Positions 50,388 to 64,000 of a DNA stretch of 64,000 nt are shown in pieces. Within the stretch, counting starts at the first letter, position 1. Every line of letters begins with the position of its first letter. A program made the translations under genes and the position numbers. The stretch is from NCBI GenBank assembly GCA_963978545.1, contig OZ021723.1, forward strand, positions 100,906,002 to 100,970,001, given 5' to 3'. The DNA comes from Linyphia triangularis (taxonomy: Eukaryota; Arthropoda; Arachnida; Araneae; Linyphiidae). The notes beneath the pieces are model-generated. The model was given only the letters and a program-made list of their open reading frames with translations, searched no databases and had not been told where the DNA came from.

Positions 50388-53300
50388 GTGCAAAAAGATT
50401 GTGAAAATTGAAAAATTTGAAATTTCCCATACAATTAACATGGGAAAATTAAAGATGAAAAACTTTTAAACCGAACAGATTTGGACCAAACTTTGACCAC
50501 CTTCGCATTTTTTTTATGTTAAAAAATTGGAAATGTAGATTCTCCAATATAAAAGCTTCAATTTCGCCAAAGGAAAAAAAATTGAGATTTTTACTTTTTG
50601 AAAAATAATTCATTGAATATCGTCCCCCATGTATTTTCAATACGTGAAATTTGCATTTCTTGACATTGAGCAGTAAAATGTAGTTATAATGACGATTCGA
50701 TTGTGGAAATTGATTGGGGTGATGATTTTTATGACACAAGGTGCAAAAAGATCGTAAATTTTCGAAAATTGCAAAGTTTAAAATTTCCTATACATTTAAC
50801 ATGGGAAATTTGAAAATGAAAAATATTTAAACTGCACAGATTTGGACTAACCTTTGAATATCTTCACATTTTTTTTATGCTATAAATTTGGAAATGGAGA
50901 TTCTAATATATAAAAGCTTCAATTTCGCCAAAGGAAAAAAAATTGAGATTTTTACTTTTTGAAAAATAATTCATTGAATATCGTCCCCCATGTATTTTCA
51001 ATACGTGAAATTTCCATTTCTTGACATTGAGCAGTAAAATGTAGTTATAATGACGATTCGATTGTGGAAATTGATTGGGGTGATGATTTTTATGACACAA
51101 GGTGTAAAAAGATTGTGAAAATTGAAAAATTTGAAATTTCCCATACAATTAACATGGGAAAATTAATGATGAAAAACTTTTAAACTGCACAGATTTGGAC
51201 CAACCTTTGACCATCTTCACATTTTTTTTATGCTATAAATTTGGAAATGGAGATTCGCCTATATAAAAGCTTCAATTTCGCCAAAGGAAAAAAAATTGAG
51301 ATTTTTACTTTTTGAAAAATAATTCATTGAATATCGTCCCCCATGTACTTTCAATACGTGAAATTTGCATTTCTTGACATTGAGCAGTAAAATGTAGTTA
51401 TAATGACGATTCGATTGTGGAAATTGATTGGGGTGATGATTTTTATGACACAAGGTGCAAAAAGATCGTAAAATTTCGAAAATTGCAAAGTTTGAAATTT
51501 CCTATACAATTAACATGGGGAAAATTGAAAATGAAAAATATTTAAACTGCACAGATTTGGACCAACCTTTGACCATCTTCACATTTTTTTATGCTATAAA
51601 TTTGGAAATGGAGATTCTAATATATAAAAGCTTCAATTTCGCCAAAGGAAAAAAAATTGAGATTTTTACTTTTTGAAAAATAATTCATTGAATATCGTCC
51701 CCCATGTACTTTCAATACGTGAAATTTGCATTTCTTGACATTGAGCAGTAAAATGTAGTTATAATGACGATTCGATTGTGGAAATTGATTGGGGTGATGA
51801 TTTTTATGACACAAGGTGCAAAAAGATCGTAAATTTTCGAAAATTGCAAAGTTTGAAATTTCCTATACATTTAACATGGGAAATTTGAAAATGAAAAATA
51901 TTTAAACTGCACAGATTTGGACTAACCTTTGACCATCTTGACATTTTTTTTATGCTATAAATTTGGAAATGGAGATTCTAATATATAAAAGCTTCAATTT
52001 CGACAAAGGAAAAAAAATTGAGATTTTTACTTTTTGAAAAATAATTCATTGAATATCGTCCCCCATGTACTTTCAATACGTGAAATTTGCATTTCTTGAC
52101 ATTGAGCAGTAAAATGTAGTTATAATGACGATTTGATTGTGGAAATTGATTGGGGTGATGATTTTTATGACACAAGGTGCAAAAAGATCGTAAAATTTTG
52201 AAAATTGAAATTTCCTATACAATTATCATGGGGAAAATGGAAAATGAAAATTATTTAAACTGCACAGATTTGGACCAACCTTTGACCATCTTCACATTTT
52301 TTTATGCTATAAATTTGGAAATGGAGATTCTAATATATAAAAGCTTCAATTTCGCCAAAGGAAAAAAAATTGAGATTTTTACTTTTTGAAAAATAATTCA
52401 TTGAATATCGTCCCCCATGTATTTTCAATACGTGAAATTTCCATTTCTTGACATTGAGCAGTAAAATGTAGTTATAATGACGATTCGATTGTGGAAATTG
52501 ATTGGGGTGATGATTTTTATGACACAAGGTGTAAAAAGATTGTGAAAATTGAAAAATTTGAAATTTCCCATACAATTAACATGGGAAAATTAATGATGAA
52601 AAACTTTTAAACTGCACAGATTTGGACCAACCTTTGACCATCTTCACATTTTTTTTATGCTATAAATTTGGAAATGGAGATTCTAATATATAAAAGCTTC
52701 AATTTCGCCAAAGGAAAAAAAATTGAGATTTTTACTTTTTGAAAAATAATTCATTGAATATCGTCCCCCATGTACTTTCAATACGTGAAATTTGCATTTC
52801 TTGACATTGAGCAGTAAAATGTAGTTATAATGACGATTTGATTGTGGAAATTGATTGGGGTGATGATTTTTATGACACAAGGTGCAAAAAGATCGTAAAA
52901 TTTTGAAAATTGAAATTTCCTATACAATTATCATGGGGAAAATGGAAAATGAAAATCATTTAAACTGCACAGATTTGGACCAACCTTTGACCATCTTCAC
53001 ATTTTTTTTATGCTATAAATTTGGAAATGTAGATTCTAATATATAAAAGCTTCAATTTCGCCAAAGGAAAAAAAATTGAGATTTTTACTTTTTGAAAAAT
53101 AATTCATTGAATATCGTCCCCCATGTACTTTCAATACGTGAAATTTGCATTTCTTGACATTGAGCAGTAAAATGTAGTTATAATGACGATTCGATTGTGG
53201 AAATTGATTGGGGTGATGATTTTTGTGACACAATGTGCAAAAAGATTGTGAAAATTGAAAAATTTGAAATTTCCCATACAATTAACATGGGAAAATTAAA

Positions 53301-56300
53301 GATGAAAAACTTTTAAACCGAACAGATTTGGACCAAACTTTGACCACCTTCGCATTTTTTTTATGTTAAAAAATTGGAAATGTAGATTCTCCAATATAAA
53401 AGCTTCAATTTCGCCAAAGGAAAAAAAATTGAGATTTTTACTTTTTGAAAAATAATTCATTGAATATCGTCCCCCATGTATTTTCAATACGTGAAATTTG
53501 CATTTCTTGACATTGAGCAGTAAAATGTAGTTATAATGACGATTCGATTGTGGAAATTGATTGGGGTGATGATTTTTATGACACAAGGTGCAAAAAGATC
53601 GTAAATTTTCGAAAATTGCAAAGTTTGAAATTTCCTATACATTTAACATGGGAAATATGAAAATGAAAAATATTTAAACTGCACAGATTTGGACTAACCT
53701 TTGACCATCTTCACATTTTTTTTATGCTATAAATTTGGAAATGGAGATTCTAATATATAAAAGCTTCAATTTCGCCAAAGGAAAAAAAATTGAGATTTTT
53801 ACTTTTTGAAAAATAATTCATTGAATATCGTCCCCCATGTATTTTCAATACGTGAAATTTCCATTTCTTGACATTGAGCAGTAAAATGTAGTTATAATGA
53901 CGATTCGATTGTGGAAATTGATTGGGGTGATGATTTTTATGACACAAGGTGTAAAAAGATTGTGAAAATTGAAAAATTTGAAATTTCCCATACAATTAAC
54001 ATGGGAAAATTAATGATGAAAAACTTTTAAACTGCACAGATTTGGACCAACCTTTGACCATCTTCACATTTTTTTTATGCTATAAATTTGGAAATGGAGA
54101 TTCGCCTATATAAAAGCTTCAATTTCGCCAAAGGAAAAAAAATTGAGATTTTTACTTTTTGAAAAATAATTCATTGAATATCGTCCCCCATGTACTTTCA
54201 ATACGTGAAATTTGCATTTCTTGACATTGAGCAGTAAAATGTAGTTATAATGACGATTCGATTGTGGAAATTGATTGGGGTGATGATTTTTATGACACAA
54301 GGTGCAAAAAGATCGTAAAATTTCGAAAATTGCAAAGTTTGAAATTTCCTATACAATTAACATGGGGAAAATTGAAAATGAAAAATATTTAAACTGCACA
54401 GATTTGGACCAACCTTTGACCATCTTCACATTTTTTTTATGCTATAAATTTGGAAATGGAGATTCTAATATATAAAAGCTTCAATTTCGCCAAAGGAAAA
54501 AAAATTGAGATTTTTACTTTTTGAAAAATAATTCATTGAATATCGTCCCCCATGTACTTTCAATACGTGAAATTTGCATTTCTTGACATTGAGCAGTAAA
54601 ATGTAGTTATAATGACGATTCGATTGTAGAAATTGATTGGGGTGATGATTTTTATGACACAAGGTGCAAAAAGATCGTAAATTTTCGAAAATTGCAAAGT
54701 TTGAAATTTCCTATACATTTAACATGGGAAATTTGAAAATGAAAAATATTTAAACTGCACAGATTTGGACTAACCTTTGACCATCTTCACATTTTTTTTA
54801 TGCTATAAATTTGGAAATGGAGATTCTAATATATAAAAGCTTCAATTTCGACAAAGGAAAAAAAATTGAGATTTTTACTTTTTGAAAAATAATTCATTGA
54901 ATATCGTCCCCCATGTACTTTCAATACGTGAAATTTGCATTTCTTGACATTGAGCAGTAAAATGTAGTTATAATGACGATTTGATTGTGGAAATTGATTG
55001 GGGTGATGATTTTTATGACACAAGGTGCAAAAAGATCGTAAAATTTTGAAAATTGAAATTTCCTATACAATTATCATGGGGAAAATGGAAAATGAAAATT
55101 ATTTAAACTGCACAGATTTGGACAACCCTTTGACCATCTTCACATTTTTTTATGCTATAAATTTGGAAATGGAGATTCTAATATATAAAAGCTTCAATTT
55201 CGCCAAAGGAAAAAAAATTGAGATTTTTACTTTTTGAAAAATAATTCATTGAATATCGTCCCCCATGTATTTTCAATACGTGAAATTTCCATTTCTTGAC
55301 ATTGAGCAGTAAAATGTAGTTATAATGACGATTCGATTGTGGAAATTGATTGGGGTGATGATTTTTATGACACAAGGTGTAAAAAGATTGTGAAAATTGA
55401 AAAATTTGAAATTTCCCATACAATTAACATGGGAAAATTAATGATGAAAAACTTTTAAACTGCACAGATTTGGACCAACCTTTGACCATCTTCACATTTT
55501 TTTTATGCTATAAATTTGGAAATGGAGATTCTAATATATAAAATCTTCAATTTCGCCAAAGGAAAAAAAATTGAGATTTTTACTTTTTGAAAAATAATTC
55601 ATTGAATATCGTCCCCCATGTACTTTCAATACGTGAAATTTGCATTTCTTGACATTGAGCAGTAAAATGTAGTTATAATGACGATTTGATTGTGGAAATT
55701 GATTGGGGTGATGATTTTTATGACACAAGGTGCAAAAAGATCGTAAAATTTTGAAAATTGAAATTTCCTATACAATTATCATGGGGAAAATGGAAAATGA
55801 AAATTATTTAAACTGCACAGATTTGGACCAACCTTTGACCATCTTCACATTTTTTTATGCTATAAATTTGGAAATGGAGATTCTAATATATAAAAGCTTC
55901 AATTTCGCCAAAGGAAAAAAAATTGAGATTTTTACTTTTTGAAAAATAATTCATTGAATATCGTCCCCCATGTATTTTCAATACGTGAAATTTCCATTTC
56001 TTGACATTGAGCAGTAAAATGTAGTTATAATGACGATTCGATTGTGGAAATTGATTGGGGTGATGATTTTTATGACACAAGGTGTAAAAAGATTGTGAAA
56101 ATTGAAAAATTTGAAATTTCCCATACAATTAACATGGGAAAATTAATGATGAAAAACTTTTAAACTGCACAGATTTGGACCAACCTTTGACCATCTTCAC
56201 ATTTTTTTTATGCTATAAATTTGGAAATGGAGATTCTAATATATAAAAGCTTCAATTTCGCCAAAGGAAAAAAAATTGAGATTTTTACTTTTTGAAAAAT

Positions 56301-59300
56301 AATTCATTGAATATCGTCCCCCATGTACTTTCAATACGTGAAATTTGCATTTCTTGACATTGAGCAGTAAAATGTAGTTATAATGACGATTTGATTGTGG
56401 AAATTGATTGGGGTGATGATTTTTATGACACAAGGTGCAAAAAGATCGTAAAATTTTGAAAATTGAAATTTCCTATACAATTATCATGGGGAAAATGGAA
56501 AATGAAAATCATTTAAACTGCACAGATTTGGACCAACCTTTGACCATCTTCACATTTTTTTTATGCTATAAATTTGGAAATGTAGATTCTAATATATAAA
56601 AGCTTCAATTTCGCCAAAGGAAAAAAAATTGAGATTTTTACTTTTTGAAAAATAATTCATTGAATATCGTCCCCCATGTACTTTCAATACGTGAAATTTG
56701 CATTTCTTGACATTGAGCAGTAAAATGTAGTTATAATGACGATTCGATTGTGGAAATTGATTGGGGTGATGATTTTTATGACACAAGGTGCAAAAAGATC
56801 GTAAAATTTCGAAAATTGCAAAGTTTGAAATTTCCTATACATTTAACATGGGAAATTTGAAAATGAAAAATATTTAAACTGCACAGATTTGGACCAACCT
56901 TTGACCATCTTCACATTTTTTTTATGTTATAAATTTGGAATTGGAGATTCCAATATATAAAAGCTTCAATTTCGCCAAAGGAAAAAAAATTGAGATTTTT
57001 ACTTTTTGAAAGATAATTCATTGAATATCGTCCCCCATGTACTTTCAATACGTGAAATTTGCATTTCTTGACATTGAGCAGTAAAATGTAGTTATAATGA
57101 CGATTTGATTGTGGAAATTGATTGGGGTGATGATTTTTATGACACAAGGTGCAAAAAGATCGTAAAATTTTGAAAATTGAAATTTCCTATACAATTATCA
57201 TGGGGAAAATGGAAAATGAAAATTATTTAAACTGCACAGATTTGGACCAACCTTTGACCATCTTCACATTTTTTTATGCTATAAATTTGGAAATGGAGAT
57301 TCTAATATATAAAAGCTTCAATTTCGCCAAAGGAAAAAAAATTGAGATTTTTACTTTTTGAAAAATAATTCATTGAATATCGTCCCCCATGTATTTTCAA
57401 TACGTGAAATTTCCATTTCTTGACATTGAGCAGTAAAATGTAGTTATAATGACGATTCGATTGTGGAAATTGATTGGGGTGATGATTTTTATGACACAAG
57501 GTGTAAAAAGATTGTGAAAATTGAAAAATTTGAAATTTCCCATACAATTAACATGGGAAAATTAATGATGAAAAACTTTTAAACTGCACAGATTTGGACC
57601 AACCTTTGACCATCTTCACATTTTTTTTATGCTATAAATTTGGAAATGGAGATTCTAATATATAAAAGCTTCAATTTCGCCAAAGGAAAAAAAATTGAGA
57701 TTTTTACTTTTTGAAAAATAATTCATTGAATATCGTCCCCCATGTACTTTCAATACGTGAAATTTGCATTTCTTGACATTGAGCAGTAAAATGTAGTTAT
57801 AATGACGATTTGATTGTGGAAATTGATTGGGGTGATGATTTTTATGACACAAGGTGCAAAAAGATCGTAAAATTTTGAAAATTGAAATTTCCTATACAAT
57901 TATCATGGGGAAAATGGAAAATGAAAATTATTTAAACTGCACAGATTTGGACCAACCTTTGACCATCTTCACATTTTTTTTATGCTATAAATTTGGAAAT
58001 GTAGATTCTAATATATAAAAGCTTCAATTTCGCCAAAGGAAAAAAAATTGAGATTTTTACTTTTTGAAAAATAATTCATTGAATATCGTCCCCCATGTAC
58101 TTTCAATACGTGAAATTTGCATTTCTTGACATTGAGCAGTAAAATGTAGTTATAATGACGATTCGATTGTGGAAATTGATTGGGGTGATGATTTTTATGA
58201 CACAAGGTGCAAAAAGATCGTAAAATTTCGAAAATTGCAAAGTTTGAAATTTCCTATACAATTAACATGGGGAAAATTGAAAATGAAAAATATTTAAACT
58301 GCACAGATTTGGACCAACCTTTGACCATCTTCACATTTTTTTTATGCTATAAATTTGGAAATGGAGATTCTAATATATAAAAGCTTCAATTTCGCCAAAG
58401 GAAAAAAAATTGAGATTTTTACTTTTTGAAAAATAATTCATTGAATATCGTCCCCCATGTACTTTCAATACGTGAAATTTGCATTTCTTGACATTGAGCA
58501 GTAAAATGTAGTTATAATGACGATTCGATTGTGGAAATTGATTGGGGTGATGATTTTTATGACACAAGGTGCAAAAAGATCGTAAATTTTCGAAAATTGC
58601 AAAGTTTGAAATTTCCTATACATTTAACATGGGAAATTTGAAAATGAAAAATATTTAAACTGCACAGATTTGGACTAACCTTTGACCATCTTCACATTTT
58701 TTTTATGCTATAAATTTGGAAATGGAGATTCTAATATATAAAAGCTTCAATTTCGACAAAGGAAAAAAAATTGAGATTTTTACTTTTTGAAAAATAATTC
58801 ATTGAATATCGTCCCCCATGTACTTTCAATACGTGAAATTTGCATTTCTTGACATTGAGCAGTAAAATGTAGTTATAATGACGATTTGATTGTGGAAATT
58901 GATTGGGGTGATGATTTTTATGACACAAGGTGCAAAAAGATCGTAAAATTTTGAAAATTGAAATTTCCTATACAATTATCATGGGGAAAATGGAAAATGA
59001 AAATTATTTAAACTGCACAGATTTGGACCAACCTTTGACCATCTTCACATTTTTTTATGCTATAAATTTGGAAATGGAGATTCTAATATATAAAAGCTTC
59101 AATTTCGCCAAAGGAAAAAAAATTGAGATTTTTACTTTTTGAAAAATAATTCATTGAATATCGTCCCCCATGTACTTTCAATACGTGAAATTTGCATTCC
59201 TTGACATTGAGCAGTAAAATGTAGTTATAATGACGATTCGATTGTGGAAATTGATTGGGGTGATGATTTTTGTGACACAATGTGCAAAAAGATTGTGAAA

Positions 59301-62300
59301 ATTGAAAAATTTGAAATTTCCCATACAATTAACATGGGAAAATTAAAGATGAAAAACTTTTAAACCGAACAGATTTGGACCAAAATTTGACCACCTTCGC
59401 ATTTTTTTATGTTAAAAAATTGGAAATGTAGATTCTCCAATATAAAAGCTTCAATTTCGCCAAAGGAAAAAAAATTGAGATTTTTACTTTTTGAAAAATA
59501 ATTCATTGAATATCGTCCCCCATGTATTTTCAATACGTGAAATTTGCATTTCTTGACATTGAGCAGTAAAATGTAGTTATAATGACGATTCGATTGTGGA
59601 AATTGATTGGGGTGATGATTTTTATGACACAAGGTGCAAAAAGATCGTAAATTTTCGAAAATTGCAAAGTTTGAAATTTCCTATACATTTAACATGGGAA
59701 ATTTGAAAATGAAAAATATTTAAACTGCACAGATTTGGACTAACCTTTGACCATCTTCACATTTTTTTTATGCTATAAATTTGGAAATGGAGATTCTAAT
59801 ATATAAAAGCTTCAATTTCGCCAAAGGAAAAAAAATTGAGATTTTTACTTTTTGAAAAATAATTCATTGAATATCGTCCCCCATGTATTTTCAATACGTG
59901 AAATTTCCATTTCTTGACATTGAGCAGTAAAATGTAGTTATAATGACGATTCGATTGTGGAAATTGATTGGGGTGATGATTTTTATGACACAAGGTGTAA
60001 AAAGATTGTGAAAATTGAAAAATTTGAAATTTCCCATACAATTAACATGGGAAAATTAATGATGAAAAACTTTTAAACTGCACAGATTTGGACCAACCTT
60101 TGACCATCTTCACATTTTTTTTATGCTATAAATTTGGAAATGGAGATTCGCCTATATAAAAGCTTCAATTTCGCCAAAGGAAAAAAAATTGAGATTTTTA
60201 CTTTTTGAAAAATAATTCATTGAATATCGTCCCCCATGTACTTTCAATACGTGAAATTTGCATTTCTTGACATTGAGCAGTAAAATGTAGTTATAATGAC
60301 GATTCGATTGTGGAAATTGATTGGGGTGATGATTTTTATGACACAAGGTGCAAAAAGATCGTAAAATTTCGAAAATTGCAAAGTTTGAAATTTCCTATAC
60401 AATTAACATGGGGAAAATTGAAAATGAAAAATATTTAAACTGCACAGATTTGGACCAACCTTTGACCATCTTCACATTTTTTTTATGCTATAAATTTGGA
60501 AATGGAGATTCTAATATATAAAAGCTTCAATTTCGCCAAAGGAAAAAAAATTGAGATTTTTACTTTTTGAAAAATAATTCATTGAATATCGTCCCCCATG
60601 TACTTTCAATACGTGAAATTTGCATTTCTTGACATTGAGCAGTAAAATGTAGTTATAATGACGATTCGATTGTGGAAATTGATTGGGGTGATGATTTTTA
60701 TGACACAAGGTGCAAAAAGATCGTAAATTTTCGAAAATTGCAAAGTTTGAAATTTCCTATACATTTAACATGGGAAATTTGAAAATGAAAAATATTTAAA
60801 CTGCACAGATTTGGACTAACCTTTGACCATCTTCACATTTTTTTTATGCTATAAATTTGGAAATGGAGATTCTAATATATAAAAGCTTCAATTTCGACAA
60901 AGGAAAAAAAATTGAGATTTTTACTTTTTGAAAAATAATTCATTGAATATCGTCCCCCATGTACTTTCAATACGTGAAATTTGCATTTCTTGACATTGAG
61001 CAGTAAAATGTAGTTATAATGACGATTTGATTGTGGAAATTGATTGGGGTGATGATTTTTATGACACAAGGTGCAAAAAGATCGTAAAATTTTGAAAATT
61101 GAAATTTCCTATACAATTATCATGGGGAAAATGGAAAATGAAAATTATTTAAACTGCACAGATTTGGACCAACCTTTGACCATCTTCACATTTTTTTATG
61201 CTATAAATTTGGAAATGGAGATTCTAATATATAAAAGCTTCAATTTCGCCAAAGGAAAAAAAATTGAGATTTTTACTTTTTGAAAAATAATTCATTGAAT
61301 ATCGTCCCCCATGTATTTTCAATACGTGAAATTTCCATTTCTTGACATTGAGCAGTAAAATGTAGTTATAATGACGATTCGATTGTGGAAATTGATTGGG
61401 GTGATGATTTTTATGACACAAGGTGTAAAAAGATTGTGAAAATTGAAAAATTTGAAATTTCCCATACAATTAACATGGGAAAATTAATGATGAAAAACTT
61501 TTAAACTGCACAGATTTGGACCAACCTTTGACCATCTTCACATTTTTTTTATGCTATAAATTTGGAAATGGAGATTCTAATATATAAAAGCTTCAATTTC
61601 GCCAAAGGAAAAAAAATTGAGATTTTTACTTTTTGAAAAATAATTCATTGAATATCGTCCCCCATGTACTTTCAATACGTGAAATTTGCATTTCTTGACA
61701 TTGAGCAGTAAAATGTAGTTATAATGACGATTTGATTGTGGAAATTGATTGGGGTGATGATTTTTATGACACAAGGTGCAAAAAGATCGTAAAATTTTGA
61801 AAATTGAAATTTCCTATACAATTATCATGGGGAAAATGGAAAATGAAAATTATTTAAACTGCACAGATTTGGACCAACCTTTGACCATCTTCACATTTTT
61901 TTTATGCTATAAATTTGGAAATGTAGATTCTAATATATAAAAGCTTCAATTTCGCCAAAGGAAAAAAAATTGAGATTTTTACTTTTTGAAAAATAATTCA
62001 TTGAATATCGTCCCCCATGTACTTTCAATACGTGAAATTTGCATTTCTTGACATTGAGCAGTAAAATGTAGTTATAATGACGATTCGATTGTGGAAATTG
62101 ATTGGGGTGATGATTTTTATGACACAAGGTGCAAAAAGATCGTAAAATTTCGAAAATTGCAAAGTTTGAAATTTCCTATACATTTAACATGGGAAATTTG
62201 AAAATGAAAAATATTTAAACTGCACAGATTTGGACCAACCTTTGACCATCTTCACATTTTTTTTATGTTATAAATTTGGAATTGGAGATTCCAATATATA

Positions 62301-64000
62301 AAAGCTTCAATTTCGCCAAAGGAAAAAAAATTGAGATTTTTACTTTTTGAAAGATAATTCATTGAATATCGTCCCCCATGTACTTTCAATACGTGAAATT
62401 TGCATTTCTTGACATTGAGCAGTAAAATGTAGTTATAATGACGATTTGATTGTGGAAATTGATTGGGGTGATGATTTTTATGACACAAGGTGCAAAAAGA
62501 TCGTAAAATTTTGAAAATTGAAATTTCCTATACAATTATCATGGGGAAAATGGAAAATGAAAATTATTTAAACTGCACAGATTTGGACCAACCTTTGACC
62601 ATCTTCACATTTTTTTATGCTATAAATTTGGAAATGGAGATTCTAATATATAAAAGCTTCAATTTCGCCAAAGGAAAAAAAATTGAGATTTTTACTTTTT
62701 GAAAAATAATTCATTGAATATCGTCCCCCATGTATTTTCAATACGTGAAATTTCCATTTCTTGACATTGAGCAGTAAAATGTAGTTATAATGACGATTCG
62801 ATTGTGGAAATTGATTGGGATGATGATTTTTATGACACAAGGTGTAAAAAGATTGTGAAAATTGAAAAATTTGAAATTTCCCATACAATTAACATGGGAA
62901 AATTAATGATGAAAAACTTTTAAACTGCACAGATTTGGACCAACCTTTGACCATCTTCACATTTTTTTTATGCTATAAATTTGGAAATGTAGATTCTAAT
63001 ATATAAAAGTTTCAATTTCGCCAAAGGAAAAAAAAATGAGATTTTTACTTTTTGAAAAATAATTCATTGAATATCGTCCCCCATGTACTTTCAATACGTG
63101 AAATTTGCATTTCTTGACATTGAGCAGTAAAATGTAGTTATAATGACGATTCGATTGTGGAAATTGATTGGGGTGATGATTTTTATGACACAAGGTGCAA
63201 AAAGATCGTAAAATTTCGAAAATTGCAAAGTTTGTAATTTCCTATACATTTAACATGGGAAATTTGAAAATGAAAAATATTTAAACTGCACAGATTTGGA
63301 CCAACCTTTGACCATCTTCACATTTTTTTTATGTTATAAATTTGGAATTGGAGATTCCAATATATAAAAGCTTCAATTTCGCCAAAGGAAAAAAAATTGA
63401 GATTTTTACTTTTTGAAAGATAATTCATTGAATATCGTCCCCCATGTACTTTCAATACGTGAAATTTGCATTTCTTGACATTGAGCAGTAAAATGTAGTT
63501 ATAATGACGATTTGATTGTGGAAATTGATTGGGGTGATGATTTTTATGACACAAGGTGCAAAAAGATCGTAAAATTTTGAAAATTGAAATTTCCTATACA
63601 ATTATCATGGGGAAAATGAAAATTATTTAAACTGCACAGATTTGGACCAACCTTTGACCATCTTCACATTTTTTTATGCTATAAATTTGGAAATGGAGAT
63701 TCTAATATATAAAAGCTTCAATTTCGCCAAAGGAAAAAAAATTGAGATTTTTACTTTTTGAAAAATAATTCATTGAATATCGTCCCCCATGTATTTTCAA
63801 TACGTGAAATTTCCATTTCTTGACATTGAGCAGTAAAATGTAGTTATAATGACGATTCGATTGTGGAAATTGATTGGGGTGATGATTTTTATGACACAAG
63901 GTGTAAAAAGATTGTGAAAATTGAAAAATTTGAAATTTCCCATACAATTAACATGGGAAAATTAATGATGAAAAACTTTTAAACTGCACAGATTTGGACC
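50387..64000 (+). repeat. Second copy of a 32,741-bp unit (first 13.6 kb visible)
   Basis: Monomer ends: C50739, A51100, D51453, E'51814, A52175, B52527, D52880, B'53233, C53586, A53947, D54300, E54662, A55023, B55375, D55728, B56080, D56433, B'56786, F57147, B57499, D57852, B'58205, E58567, A58928, B59280, C59632, A59993, D60346, E60708, A61069, B61421, D61774, B'62127, F62488, B62840, D63193, F63554, b63899, then a partial D. Each end is exactly 32,741 bp after the matching end in 17,646-31,158, with no net indel. Many rare variants are shared. After the junction I found only seven substitutions: 17,738/50,479; 18,039/50,780; 18,117-18,118/50,858-50,859; 20,055/52,796; 26,079/58,820; 26,644/59,385. 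I compared by eye, so more may exist. Confidence 0.93.

Larger units (their letters stand above)
1..64000 (+). repeat. Head-to-tail satellite array, ~356-bp monomer, ~180 copies
   Basis: The whole window is one tandem array. Landmarks such as the HindIII site, CGTCCCCCATGTA and GACACAA recur every 340-362 bp from end to end, always on the same strand. I counted 179 complete monomers and two partial ones. Common step sizes are 352, 353, 361 and 362 bp; rare ones are 340, 345, 354 and 360. The differences come from a 9-bp indel after GAAAATTG, a T tract of 7, 8 or 9 bases, and occasional small deletions. GC is about 29%. I found no inverted monomer, inserted element or non-satellite sequence. 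Known satellites of this kind make up centromeric and pericentromeric heterochromatin; that this array does so is inference. The size is close to two nucleosome repeats. The satellite family is not identified from sequence alone. Confidence 0.98.

Noticed and set aside
1..64000. CRISPR array or phage/bacterial repeat system
   Set aside because: Repeats of about 356 bp adjoin directly with no unique spacers, and no associated genes are present.
1..64000. rDNA, histone or other tandem gene cluster
   Set aside because: The monomer is too short and too AT-rich, and has no RNA-gene or histone motif on either strand.
1..64000. Transposable element ends (terminal inverted repeats, target-site duplications, LTRs)
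   Set aside because: No segment interrupts the monomer rhythm, and none of the class boundaries has inverted ends or a flanking target duplication.

Overview
The whole 64-kb window is one uninterrupted satellite DNA array. I see no gene, RNA gene, transposon, CRISPR array or unique sequence in it. A monomer of about 356 bp (range 340-362) repeats head to tail in a single orientation. I count 179 complete monomers plus a partial one at each end; positions 215-63,899 divided by 179 gives a mean of 355.8 bp. GC is about 29% (103 of the first 360 bases). Phase used here: a monomer starts just after GACACAA (normally as GGTGCAAAAAGAT) and ends at the next GACACAA. Each has a 5' variable part of about 158-175 bp and a 3' core of 187 bp that starts at a HindIII site (AAGCTT) and is almost invariant.

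This is eukaryotic constitutive heterochromatin, most likely centromeric or pericentromeric, from a long-read assembly. The AT-rich monomer of about 360 bp recalls satellites of tenebrionid beetles (for example the roughly 360-bp TCAST satellite of Tribolium castaneum, or the 357-bp Pimelia satellite). That rests on size and composition only; I cannot confirm the species or family without a search.

The monomers fall into recurrent classes defined by the variable part: A (361 bp), B (352 bp, 7-T tract) and B' (353 bp, 8-T tract), b (345 bp, a B with a 7-bp deletion), C (353), D (353), E (362; E' has one T less) and F (361). Bf is a B/F chimera. F* has an F variable part with an ordinary core.

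Layout: 1-6,974 mixed order; 6,975-13,733 and 13,734-20,492 are two copies of a 19-monomer, 6,759-bp block; 20,493-31,158 is a looser higher-order repeat of about 15-17 monomers; 31,159-37,561 includes a second copy of a 2.1-kb block at offset 4,630; 37,562-50,386 is a patchwork of short blocks (723, 1,428 and 1,780 bp); and 50,387-64,000 repeats 17,646-31,259 at a constant offset of 32,741 bp with very few differences. The last is the visible start of a second copy of a 92-monomer unit, so duplications are nested at scales of 0.36, 0.7-1.8, 4.6-6.8 and 32.7 kb.

Short open frames of 60-101 codons recur in most monomers on both strands, but they are by-products of the repeat and I annotate none as genes. 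The interest lies in the nested amplification history, a junction mapped to 8 bp, the contrast between core and variable part, and a TATA-like box in every monomer.
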